From JACQFV01 sp964593585 (GTDB lineage Bacteria > Zixibacteria > MSB-5A5 > WJJR01): a DNA stretch of 64,000 nucleotides. Below the pieces are notes generated by a model. That model ran no database searches. It had not been told where the DNA came from and saw only the letters and a list, made by a program, of their open reading frames with translations. Where the stretch lies: positions 124,001-188,000 of the forward strand of contig CAZQIZ010000003.1 of NCBI GenBank assembly GCA_964593585.1, in the 5' to 3' direction. This document shows, piece by piece, positions 25,567-33,251 of the stretch. Made by a program: the position numbers and the translations under genes. Position 1 is the first letter of the stretch, and each line of letters starts with the position of its first letter.

Positions 25567-27557
25567 TACCTGGCCTCGCTGTCCCGGTCGGCGGGGAGAT
25601 CGCTCGACAGGCGATGGTGCTCGTCGCCGGATGCCTTGGGCAGCGACGGATCCAGCGGGTGCTCATGCCGATAGACATCCTCCGGCATCTTGCCCGTGTA
25701 CCACGCCGGGTTCATCGGGTACACCGCCGGATTGAACACCGTCGAGTACATGTGCCAAATCAGGATGGCCAGCGTGGCCAGCCAGGCTTCGTAATAGTGG
25801 ATGACCAACATGACGTCGAGGAAGCCCTTCGGAAAAAGCTTCACCGCGATCGATTCTTCCCACATGAAGATTCCGGTAATCGCCATGATGATGGTGCCCC
25901 AGACCAGCGCCCAGTATTCGGCCTTTTCGACATAGCTGAACCGCCCGAATTGCGGCCGCTGCGCACTGCGGCCCAGATTGTAGGCCAGCATCTGCTTCAG
26001 CTCCGACAGGTCGGATTTGCGCGGCATCATATCGGAAAGGAAGCGCCGGCCGCGCTGGCCGAACAGATAGCCCACATGCCACAGCGCGGTCAGGATGAAC
26101 AAGATCGCCGCCACGCGGTGTATGGTGCCGCGCAGCGGAAAACCCCCTTCGTGGCCGAAGAGCAGCTGCGCCCACCACGCGTCGGAGAATCGCAACGCAA
26201 ATCCGGTGATCACCAACACGATGAAGGTGATCATCAGGAAGGCGTGCTGCCACACCTCATTGAAATTCATCCGCACGATCTGTTTTTTCAGATTGACCAA
26301 ATGAATCTGTTTGCGCAGGTCGATCAACCAGTGCAGCGCCATGCCGCCGATCACCACGGCGATGATGACGATGTAGATGTTCTTCACAATGCCGGCCAAG
26401 GGCGTGCTGCTCACGCCGGGAGCGCCATGAATGGGCACCGCGGCGGCCGCCGCCGAAATACCCGGATGGCAGAACCCGCAGGTCTTCTGCAGGTTGCTGG
26501 GATGAATCGAGGAGGTCGTATCGGAAGACGGCAGGATACGATGGCCGCCGTGACACGACGCGCAATTGGCCACGGTCACATCGCCGGTCTTGCTCTTCAG
26601 TCCATGGTAGCTGTCGACAAACGACTTCAACCGGCCGGTCGGGACGCCGTATTTTTCGTTCAATCGCGCCGATTCATGGCAGGGCGAGCAGGTGGCCTCG
26701 GCCACGCGGTTGGGGCTGACCGGCGAACGCGGGTCGCGCAGCGGCAGGATGCCGTGCTCGCCATGGCAGTCGGTGCAGACCGGCGAATCGGTCTCGCCGC
26801 GCAGGGTCAGCTCGCCGTGGATTCCCTCCCAGTAGTCCTGCTCCACGTTCCGATGGCACTTGCCGCACGTCTTCGGGATGTTGAAGTGATTGATCGAGGA
26901 TTCCACATTACCCGGCGGCAAAATGCGGTGGGCGGTGCCGCCAGTGGAATGGCAATCGTTGCAGGTCGCGGCCAGGTGCACTCCCGCAGTGGAGGCGCGC
27001 CCGTGAACACTGCTTTTGAACAACTCCACCGGCCGCTCCAGCGGAATCTGGTGCCTCTTGACCAAATCGAGGTTTTCGTGGCACCGCGCGCATGTCTTCG
27101 GCAGGTTGATCGGGTTGACGTGGGAATTTCGGTTGGTCGACGCAAGGATGTCGTGCGTCCCGTGGCAGTCGGCGCAGGTGGGGATATCCTCGCCGACACC
27201 GACCTTCAGGCGGCCATGCCACTGGTAGATCGCAGTCTCCTCCTCATGGCAGGAGCCGCAGTTGACCGCCGCCAGCGATTCGGCGTGCGGGAACTCGGCT
27301 ACCTCCGCCAAATCGGCGTGGCAGTTGACGCATTCCAGGCCCGCGTGCGCCGAGACGCCCAGATGCGCGTCGGTCACCACCAGCGAGTCGGCGCGCGCCC
27401 CGTAGTCCTCGAACAGATCGCGGGTGCCATGGCACTCCAGGCAGGCAGCGTTGTCCGCCCGCGCCGGCACAAATCCCAACAGGATCAAAACGACGCTCAT
27501 CGAGAAAATGCGGAGCGTCCGCGCGCTTGTGTCTGTGCGTTGCATGGCGTCGGACAT
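25566..27557 (-). CDS. 11-haem c-type cytochrome fused to a membrane cytochrome b domain
   Basis: 663 residues from the chosen ATG (MSDAMQRTDT). A signal anchor or peptide (about 15-33, ending PARA) is followed by 11 CxxCH motifs between residues 39 and 364. Five transmembrane helices lie at about 387-412, 436-456, 477-499, 549-567 and 581-605. IHRVAAILF, LWHVGYLF, VIHYYEAWL and IWHMYSTVF carry likely b-haem histidines. The layout matches the 19-haem protein encoded next, so the two are paralogues of different haem number. The likely role is quinol oxidation or reduction coupled to periplasmic electron transfer. The C-terminal 40 residues are charged and probably cytoplasmic. Confidence 0.88.
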   Translation of the reverse strand: MSDAMQRTDTSARTLRIFSMSVVLILLGFVPARADNAACLECHGTRDLFEDYGARADSLVVTDAHLGVSAHAGLECVNCHADLAEVAEFPHAESLAAVNCGSCHEEETAIYQWHGRLKVGVGEDIPTCADCHGTHDILASTNRNSHVNPINLPKTCARCHENLDLVKRHQIPLERPVELFKSSVHGRASTAGVHLAATCNDCHSTGGTAHRILPPGNVESSINHFNIPKTCGKCHRNVEQDYWEGIHGELTLRGETDSPVCTDCHGEHGILPLRDPRSPVSPNRVAEATCSPCHESARLNEKYGVPTGRLKSFVDSYHGLKSKTGDVTVANCASCHGGHRILPSSDTTSSIHPSNLQKTCGFCHPGISAAAAAVPIHGAPGVSSTPLAGIVKNIYIVIIAVVIGGMALHWLIDLRKQIHLVNLKKQIVRMNFNEVWQHAFLMITFIVLVITGFALRFSDAWWAQLLFGHEGGFPLRGTIHRVAAILFILTALWHVGYLFGQRGRRFLSDMMPRKSDLSELKQMLAYNLGRSAQRPQFGRFSYVEKAEYWALVWGTIIMAITGIFMWEESIAVKLFPKGFLDVMLVIHYYEAWLATLAILIWHMYSTVFNPAVYPMNPAWYTGKMPEDVYRHEHPLDPSLPKASGDEHHRLSSDLPADRDSEAR

Positions 27558-27702
27558 GGCTTGGCCTCGTCTGCGGAACGCGTTGGGGTTCCGCCCACAA
27601 ATCGTACGCGGCTGTGTCCGGATTGTCAACGTTCGGGCACGACTCTCTGACAGCCCGCGCATGAAGCGAACTGTATTTTGTCAGGAATGAAATGTCAAAA
27701 CC

Positions 27703-29121
27703 CTAGCGACGCGGTAGGGTTTCAATCGTCGGCGTCGGGTTTTCCTCTTCCATGGCCAGGAGTTCGTGGCAGGTTCCGCAATCCTGCGAAATGGTGGCAC
27801 CGTCTTTCGACGTGTGCGCCTCATCATGGCAGCGGAAGCAGCCGTTGGCCTGGGTGTGGCCGATTTGGGTGCGGTAGGTGCCCCAGGTGATGTTCATGCT
27901 CGGGAAGATGTTGCGCAGATAGATATCGGCAACCGTGGCGGCGGCGCGTTCGATGTCGGCCGAGCGTCCCGCTGCCATGTCGGGATAGTTTTGCGTGTAG
28001 AACTCCTTCAGTCCCGCCTTAATGCGCGTTTCCGCCTCCTCACGGGTTGGATACGGCTCGGTGAGCAGTCGGACGCTCTCGCGCTTGACATACGGCAGAT
28101 CGGCGGCGATCTCGCCGGAGGTCATCGACTGGTCGACCGCCACCTCCGGCACCTCGAAGACGTGTGACGGCCGGTTGTGGCAGTCCATGCAGTCCATGGT
28201 TCGCCGCGGCATGGCGCGCAGTTCTTCCAGCGAATACGGGCTGTCGTCGGCGATGTACTCAACCTCACTGCTGTCCGAGCGCACCAGCCGCACATAGGGG
28301 ATCGTGTCGCGCTGATGGTCGATGGCCACATACTCCACCCGGTGCGAGAAACTGGTGTGCCAATGGATGCCTTCGGCCGCGCCCCCCGGCAAACCGCCGC
28401 CCGTTTTCATCAGGAGGACATTCTTCAACGGCGTGTTGGCTTCGTCGGCCGAGTAGTGGGTGTTGACCACCAGTTTGGAGCCATGGAATTTCTCCGGCCA
28501 GTGGCAGTGTTCGCAGGTTTCGCGCGCCGGACGCAGGTTTTCCACCGGCGTCGGAATCGGGCGGTCGTAGGTCTCCAGCATCACCGCGAACACCTGACGT
28601 GTGCCCGACAACTTGGAGCGGACAAACCAGTCGGCGCCCTCGCCGATATGGCAATCAACGCAGCGCACCCGCGCGTGCGGCGAACGGCGATAGGAGGTCA
28701 ATTCCGGCATCATCACCGAATGGCAGACTTCACCGCAGAAGGTGGTGGTGTCCATGAACATCAGACTCTCGTAGGCCGCCGCCGCCATAAATGAGAGCAC
28801 CAGCGCCGCGGTCATGCTCAACATCAGGATCCGCCGGCGCGTCGAGGCCTTGTCGAGATCGATCTCGACTTTGATCAGCCCCGCCGCGGTCCCGCGCGCC
28901 GCCGCGCGCTTGCGCTCCCAGGCCTTGCCGACCGGTATCAGGATGATGCCGAAGGTGGCGACCATCGGCAGAATCAGGAAGGCCACCACACCGATGTACG
29001 GATTGAACTCGAAGCCGATCCAGTCGGCCACCAGTACGAAGGCCACCAGGACGAGGCAGACCGCAAAGATCACAAGCCCCGCGAAACTGATAAAGTTGCT
29101 GGTCAACGAACTGAGCTTCAT
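27703..29121 (-). CDS. NapC/NirT-type membrane-anchored multihaem cytochrome c
   Basis: 472 residues. Hydrophobic segments lie at about 12-33, 41-62 and 97-118. The haem part begins with an unusual CxxxCH site (CGEVCH, Cys129-His134) in the block FCGEVCHSVMMPELTSYRRS. Five canonical CxxCH sites follow near 154, 203, 311, 428 and 448. That makes six probable haems. The N-terminal anchor plus the SPHAR and VDCHIGEGA segments are typical of NapC/NrfH-like quinol dehydrogenases. The start was placed at the ATG that opens directly into the membrane region. The stop lies 145 bases upstream of the 11-haem gene. Confidence 0.86.
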   Translation of the reverse strand: MKLSSLTSNFISFAGLVIFAVCLVLVAFVLVADWIGFEFNPYIGVVAFLILPMVATFGIILIPVGKAWERKRAAARGTAAGLIKVEIDLDKASTRRRILMLSMTAALVLSFMAAAAYESLMFMDTTTFCGEVCHSVMMPELTSYRRSPHARVRCVDCHIGEGADWFVRSKLSGTRQVFAVMLETYDRPIPTPVENLRPARETCEHCHWPEKFHGSKLVVNTHYSADEANTPLKNVLLMKTGGGLPGGAAEGIHWHTSFSHRVEYVAIDHQRDTIPYVRLVRSDSSEVEYIADDSPYSLEELRAMPRRTMDCMDCHNRPSHVFEVPEVAVDQSMTSGEIAADLPYVKRESVRLLTEPYPTREEAETRIKAGLKEFYTQNYPDMAAGRSADIERAAATVADIYLRNIFPSMNITWGTYRTQIGHTQANGCFRCHDEAHTSKDGATISQDCGTCHELLAMEEENPTPTIETLPRR

Positions 29122-29266
29122 TCCCCTGCTCCCCGTTTCCATCGCCCTGTGGTCCGGCCCGCGTCGCGGACCCAGGCCCAAACGTAGCGGCCCGGACGCG
29201 CCCAGTCAATGCGCGCCGGTGGATTGCTGACAAATGTTGAGGGGATTTGACGCGGCCCAAAGACAA

Positions 29267-29290
29267 CGGGCCGCCCGGCAGGGCGGCCCG
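29267..29290 (-). terminator. Hairpin terminator between two cytochrome genes
   Basis: A perfect 10-base stem, CGGGCCGCCC (29267-29276) and GGGCGGCCCG (29281-29290), closes a GGCA loop. On the minus strand it is followed by TTGTCTTTGG. It lies 37 bases beyond the stop of the lipoprotein cytochrome and before the NapC-type gene, so the cytochrome block may be two transcription units. Confidence 0.65.
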
Positions 29291-29327
29291 TCGTGATCAT
29301 CAACCGATCCGTCGAGACCAGATCGAC

Positions 29328-30353
29328 TTACGGATGCGCGTTCAGCCAGGCCATCGTTCCCGCGACGACCGATTCGGCGTACTTCTTGTTGTGCACGCCC
29401 ATGCTCTTGTCGTGGTGCAGGATTAAGAAATTGAACACCGCACCGCGCTCGTCCGGCGTGTCAGGAGCGGTGGCGCCGTTGGTGGCATATTCGCGATCGG
29501 CCTTCAACCAACCGCGCGCCACCAAGATGTCGCCCAGCGCGTCGAGCTCTTCTTCAAACTCCGCTTGGTACTGATCGGTCTCGGTAGTTGCCACTGCATC
29601 TGTGGCCCACCCATGGCAGGTGCAACCTTTCGAATTCACCACCGTGCCGCCAGAACCTTCGTAGTTGATGGCAAAACTGTGGCCGCCGGCAATGACATTC
29701 GCGGGCAGTTCGGCCATGTGGCAGGTCACGCAGCCGTTGGTGATGCCGATGTTATGCGCCGCATCGGTCTCGTAGGTGACTCCGGCGAACTGATAGGCCC
29801 CCTGACCGGACAGGATGTTCGCCTGCGGCGCATAGTGTGGTCCCCAGCGCGAACCGGTGATTGGCGTCGGCGAATCGATTGGCGGATCGGTCGGCCGCGA
29901 CTGGTGGCAGACCGCGCAGGTGTTGCTCAATCCCTTGTTGTAAGTATCTCCGTGGAAGAGATCCACCGGTTCGGTGACCCGCATGCTGAAATCGCCGTTG
30001 GTGTGCGGCGCATGGCAGGCGAAGCAACTGATGTGCGACGATTCCTCCAGCGGCAGCTCCTCGCCGGTGGCGACATAGTGCTGGAACCCCTCGGTGGTGT
30101 GGCATTTCGAGCACGAGGGGCTGGCGTCGGTGCCGCGGCGGACGTAGGTGTCGCTCACGTTATGCCCGGAGATCGCGTACTGATCCTGGATCGGCCGCAG
30201 GTAGTTGGCCATGGTGAAATCGTCGGTGTGACAGTCCATGCAGAGCGCCGTTCCGGGCGGCCCCGCCGGTCCCTCGTCTCCTTCGCAACTGGCCAGGCCC
30301 AGAAGCAGGCCGCATATCGCCAGTGGCGCCAGGGCTTTCAACCAGTTCCTCAT
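29328..30353 (-). CDS. Multihaem cytochrome c lipoprotein (five CxxCH)
   Basis: 341 residues. A lipoprotein signal ends in LGLASC (Cys23), followed by a Gly/Pro-rich linker (EGDEGPAGPPG). Five CxxCH motifs occur (CMDCH, CSKCH, CFACH, CAVCH, CVTCH). A further KGCTCHGWA site has only one residue between the cysteines and may not bind haem. The last 90 residues have no haem motif and are helical. Lipidation suggests anchoring at the outer membrane, where it could join the barrel encoded upstream. No ligand or substrate pocket can be named from sequence. Confidence 0.83.
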   Translation of the reverse strand: MRNWLKALAPLAICGLLLGLASCEGDEGPAGPPGTALCMDCHTDDFTMANYLRPIQDQYAISGHNVSDTYVRRGTDASPSCSKCHTTEGFQHYVATGEELPLEESSHISCFACHAPHTNGDFSMRVTEPVDLFHGDTYNKGLSNTCAVCHQSRPTDPPIDSPTPITGSRWGPHYAPQANILSGQGAYQFAGVTYETDAAHNIGITNGCVTCHMAELPANVIAGGHSFAINYEGSGGTVVNSKGCTCHGWATDAVATTETDQYQAEFEEELDALGDILVARGWLKADREYATNGATAPDTPDERGAVFNFLILHHDKSMGVHNKKYAESVVAGTMAWLNAHP

Positions 30354-30423
30354 GCTGTGCTCCTTTCCCCCGTTAACTGACAACTCACTTCGTGATCGCC
30401 ATCATCAACAAACAACTCGTTGG

Positions 30424-31542
30424 TCAATCCGCGTCCCGCCCGTGGCACTTGCCGCAGAATCCCACACCCGGTGTCCGGCTGCCGTTCTCATGGCAGACAA
30501 AGCAGACGGCGTCGCGGTCATCGTGCCAGGATCCCTTGACATCCTGCATGAATCCATCGGGATGCGGCGACCGGATCGTGCGGTGGCATTGCAGGCACGA
30601 CGGGTCGGCGCCGCTGGGCTCATGGCAGCCGGCACAGACCTCTATGTCGCGCCGGGCAAAGTCGGCGTGGGTGTAAAACTTGAAGTCCGCCAGATCATGC
30701 CAGACCGGACGATGACGGCTCGCGTCATTTTCCGGGTTGTGGCAGGCATTGCAGAACGACTCGGTCTCATGGCAGACGGCGCAATCCATCGTCTTGGCGC
30801 GCACATCGCTGCCGTGCGTCCAGCGGTAGTTGAGCGTGTGGGCGCGCTGCAAAAGCAGGATGTCGTTGCCTTCGTGCGCCGGCGCCAGCGGCCCGAGGCG
30901 GTCAACCGGCGCGCCCTCCTTGTTGCGCACCGCCAGCCCGAGCGCCGCTCCCTCATGGCATTCGGAGCAGTAGCTCTCGCGGTGGCAGCTCTCGCAGGAA
31001 CGGGCGTTGCCACGCGCCGCGATGGAGTGATCGAGCACCCAGTCGGCCACGTGGTCCTTTGGACGCAGCAACTGCACCTGCGAATGGCAGACGCCGCAAT
31101 CATCGTTCATCGCGCGCTCGTTGTGGCAATCGGTGCAGAGATCCATCGGCGGCAGGGCCTCAGAGGGGGCCTTGGCAGCCTTCTCGACACCGGCATGGCA
31201 GGTGGCGCATTCCAGCCCCTGCGCCATGTGCTTGGCATGGTCAAAGATCAATTCACGCGGCGCGGTCGGCCACGGCGAGGAGCCATCGACCGGCACGGTC
31301 CAGTTTACCTCCGACTGCTCGTGGCAACCGTAGCAGTCTTCGACCTTCGGCAACAGCATGGTGACCGCCGTGGTGGCCGAACTGGCTTCCTTGTGGCAGT
31401 CCAGACAGGCCGCTCCGACCTCCTCGATGTGCTTCTTATGATCGAAAGGGATGGTCGGCGTTTTGGAGCCGGTCGCAAACGACGCGAAAACCATGGCCCC
31501 CGCTGCCATCACCATCATCGCTGTGAGTATCTGCCGTTTCAT
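30424..31542 (-). CDS. 13-haem c-type cytochrome (class III/c7-like)
   Basis: 372 residues. A signal peptide (MKRQILTAMMVMAAGAMVFA) precedes 13 CxxCH motifs. Several are preceded by the cytochrome c3/c7 axial-ligand pattern, for example IPFDHKKHIEEVGAACLDCH and LIFDHAKHMAQGLECATCH. This fold forms closely stacked haem wires. It is soluble in the periplasm, since no membrane segment or lipobox is visible. It lies between the outer-membrane barrel gene and the cytochrome lipoprotein gene, which suggests it carries electrons across the periplasm to or from the barrel. Confidence 0.87.
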   Translation of the reverse strand: MKRQILTAMMVMAAGAMVFASFATGSKTPTIPFDHKKHIEEVGAACLDCHKEASSATTAVTMLLPKVEDCYGCHEQSEVNWTVPVDGSSPWPTAPRELIFDHAKHMAQGLECATCHAGVEKAAKAPSEALPPMDLCTDCHNERAMNDDCGVCHSQVQLLRPKDHVADWVLDHSIAARGNARSCESCHRESYCSECHEGAALGLAVRNKEGAPVDRLGPLAPAHEGNDILLLQRAHTLNYRWTHGSDVRAKTMDCAVCHETESFCNACHNPENDASRHRPVWHDLADFKFYTHADFARRDIEVCAGCHEPSGADPSCLQCHRTIRSPHPDGFMQDVKGSWHDDRDAVCFVCHENGSRTPGVGFCGKCHGRDAD

Positions 31543-31585
31543 CGTCGCCCACCCTTCCGTGACGGGTTCGCCCGCAACCGCCGGT

Positions 31586-32866
31586 TCAACGTTGACCGCC
31601 GAGACGGTTGAAGAACCACCAGGAGAATCGCGCGATCAGACGAAAATCCGATTCGTCCCCGGCAAACGTGGACATCGTCTTGATGTCCTGCGTCAGAAAC
31701 TGCGCTTCCAGATCAAGCGTCGATTGCGGCATCCACTGCCAACGCACCCCGCCCCAAACCGACGCTTCCATGTTTGCTTCATCCTGCTCTTCGATTAGTT
31801 CATAGGATGAGTAGTGCGAGCCGCCGCGGATTGTCCAGCGGTCGTTCAGCGGATACATGGCGTCGCCGGAGATCCCAATGGTCGAGCCGGCGGCCCCGCC
31901 CTTGCCATGCAGCATGAGCGCAAAGTAGCGGTGCGAGACGCCCAGATCGAGACGTTGGGAGTTGTCCTCGCCCAGTTCGACCAGCGCGCCGCCCACGGTC
32001 ACTGTCCAGTTCGGATTGACGCGATACAGGAGCCGCAGACGCCCCTCGGTGTAATCCGATTCGCCAAAGACCCAGAAAATCGAGTTGTAAGCGATGCTGG
32101 GACGGCGGAAGCGGAATTGCCCCTGCAGACTGACCTGCCGTGAGGCATCCCAGCGCGCCGACAGGTGCGCGCGCTGCAATCGCATGCGCGGCTCGTCGTA
32201 GATCAGATTGGCATAGAGCGAGCCGAAACGCGGGATCGACCGGCGCCAGTCCAGCCCGAATTCGCGGGCCGCCAGGTTGTCGACTTCGGTGTCGCCGTAG
32301 TGGCGGATGCGGCGAATTTCATGGTAACTGAGAAACATGGTGCCGAGTGTCTGGCAACGTCGTCCCAGACGCGCCCCGACCGCGTGGCCCTCATCGAAAT
32401 CGGTCGGCTTGAACCGGCCGTCCTCGGGCGCCAGCGAACCGAGATAACCGCCGACCTCCCAGCCCTTCCACACCCGGACATCCGCCGAGGCGCCGTCGAT
32501 GGCCAGCGAGCGCGCGGGCCAGCTGATGCGGTGACGTCCCAGCGTGGCATCGGCGGACCCGGCGATCTTCCGCCAGCGGGCGTAGAGGTCATAGACGCGG
32601 TAGTCATCGACATTATCGCCCTGGCCGCGTGAATCAAAGCGCCCGCGCATGGTCGTTGCGATCTCGAGGTCCTGCTGCGCAATTCGTCCCAAACGCAGTC
32701 CGAGCGTGCCGCTGTTCTGCCAATGGCGCGTGTCGCTGCTGTCCGGTTCACTGCGCTCCCATAGATAACTGGACACGCCGACCCGTCCGGAGAGGACGGC
32801 GGCTTCGGATAGACCGACGAAACCCAGAAGCAAAAAGAGGGCAACGACGCAAAGCATGCGGTTCAT
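31586..32866 (-). CDS. Outer-membrane beta-barrel of the cytochrome cluster (porin-like)
   Basis: 426 residues from the ATG preceded by GAGGGGGAATCCG. A signal peptide (MNRMLCVVALFLLLGFVGLS, cleavage near SEA) is followed by regularly alternating amphipathic strands rich in Arg, Tyr and Trp with short Gly/Asp turns. No globular domain is visible. In metal-reducing bacteria such as Geobacter and Shewanella, a barrel of this sort surrounds a multihaem cytochrome to carry electrons across the outer membrane. The gene is the first of the cytochrome block in the direction of transcription, so a porin-cytochrome role is proposed. This is inference from position and barrel character; I see no specific family motif. 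Confidence 0.72.
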   Translation of the reverse strand: MNRMLCVVALFLLLGFVGLSEAAVLSGRVGVSSYLWERSEPDSSDTRHWQNSGTLGLRLGRIAQQDLEIATTMRGRFDSRGQGDNVDDYRVYDLYARWRKIAGSADATLGRHRISWPARSLAIDGASADVRVWKGWEVGGYLGSLAPEDGRFKPTDFDEGHAVGARLGRRCQTLGTMFLSYHEIRRIRHYGDTEVDNLAAREFGLDWRRSIPRFGSLYANLIYDEPRMRLQRAHLSARWDASRQVSLQGQFRFRRPSIAYNSIFWVFGESDYTEGRLRLLYRVNPNWTVTVGGALVELGEDNSQRLDLGVSHRYFALMLHGKGGAAGSTIGISGDAMYPLNDRWTIRGGSHYSSYELIEEQDEANMEASVWGGVRWQWMPQSTLDLEAQFLTQDIKTMSTFAGDESDFRLIARFSWWFFNRLGGQR

Positions 32867-33251
32867 CGGATTCCCCCTCGATTGAGTGACCCTGCCATCC
32901 ACCGGTTTTATCGGCGGCCCAAATCGGTCCGAGAACCAAGACCGCGTCAACAGTACATTTGTTGACAGAATCCGGCAACTATGAATGCCAGCTTTTGTCA
33001 GACTTGCATCGCGGATTGTGACAATCCGGTTTGAAGTTGTTCGGTTTGAGCGGCGGCTGGATGCACGCGCGAGCGGCGCGCCAGCGACACAATATAGGAC
33101 CGGCATGGTCGTATTGTCACGCCGAATCGGCAACGGCTCCCGCCCCGGGAGGCGGTGGCCCTTAGCAATTGCCGTTCAACAGTATCGCCGCGGTGCCGAT
33201 ACTCCAAGAAGTGAGTTACCGCGCGCCTCGGCGCGACGAAATGGGGCTGAC
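32867..33251. other. Divergent intergenic region between the cytochrome block and the cNMP-domain kinase
   Basis: A 385-base stretch that must contain the promoters of the cytochrome/barrel block (leftward) and of the histidine kinase gene (rightward). The kinase frame stays open through much of it, but that translation is basic and low in domain character. It contains a 17-base palindrome (listed separately). I see no convincing -35/-10 pair at standard spacing. Confidence 0.5.
33012..33028. promoter_or_regulatory. 17-base palindrome, candidate operator
   Basis: CGGATTGT-G-ACAATCCG is a perfect inverted repeat of two 8-base arms around one central base. It lies in the divergent region between the cytochrome block and a kinase with a cNMP-type sensor domain. 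The size suits a dimeric regulator. The bound protein is not known. Confidence 0.5.

Noticed and set aside
25614..27650. A 678-codon open frame on the plus strand opposite the 11-haem cytochrome gene
   Set aside because: It mirrors a GC-rich CxxCH-coding gene, has no ribosome binding site, and its translation is Arg/Gln/His-rich with no domain character.
29618..29629. KGCTCH as a sixth haem site in the cytochrome lipoprotein
   Set aside because: Only one residue separates the two cysteines. Haem lyases normally need CxxCH, so it was not counted.
32962..32985. TTGACA at 32962 as a -35 for the kinase gene
   Set aside because: The nearest TATGAA lies only 12 bases away, too close for a standard promoter.
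32985..33251. Upstream extension of the cNMP-domain kinase frame
   Set aside because: The 89 extra codons are basic, show no domain character and span the divergent promoter region and its palindrome.
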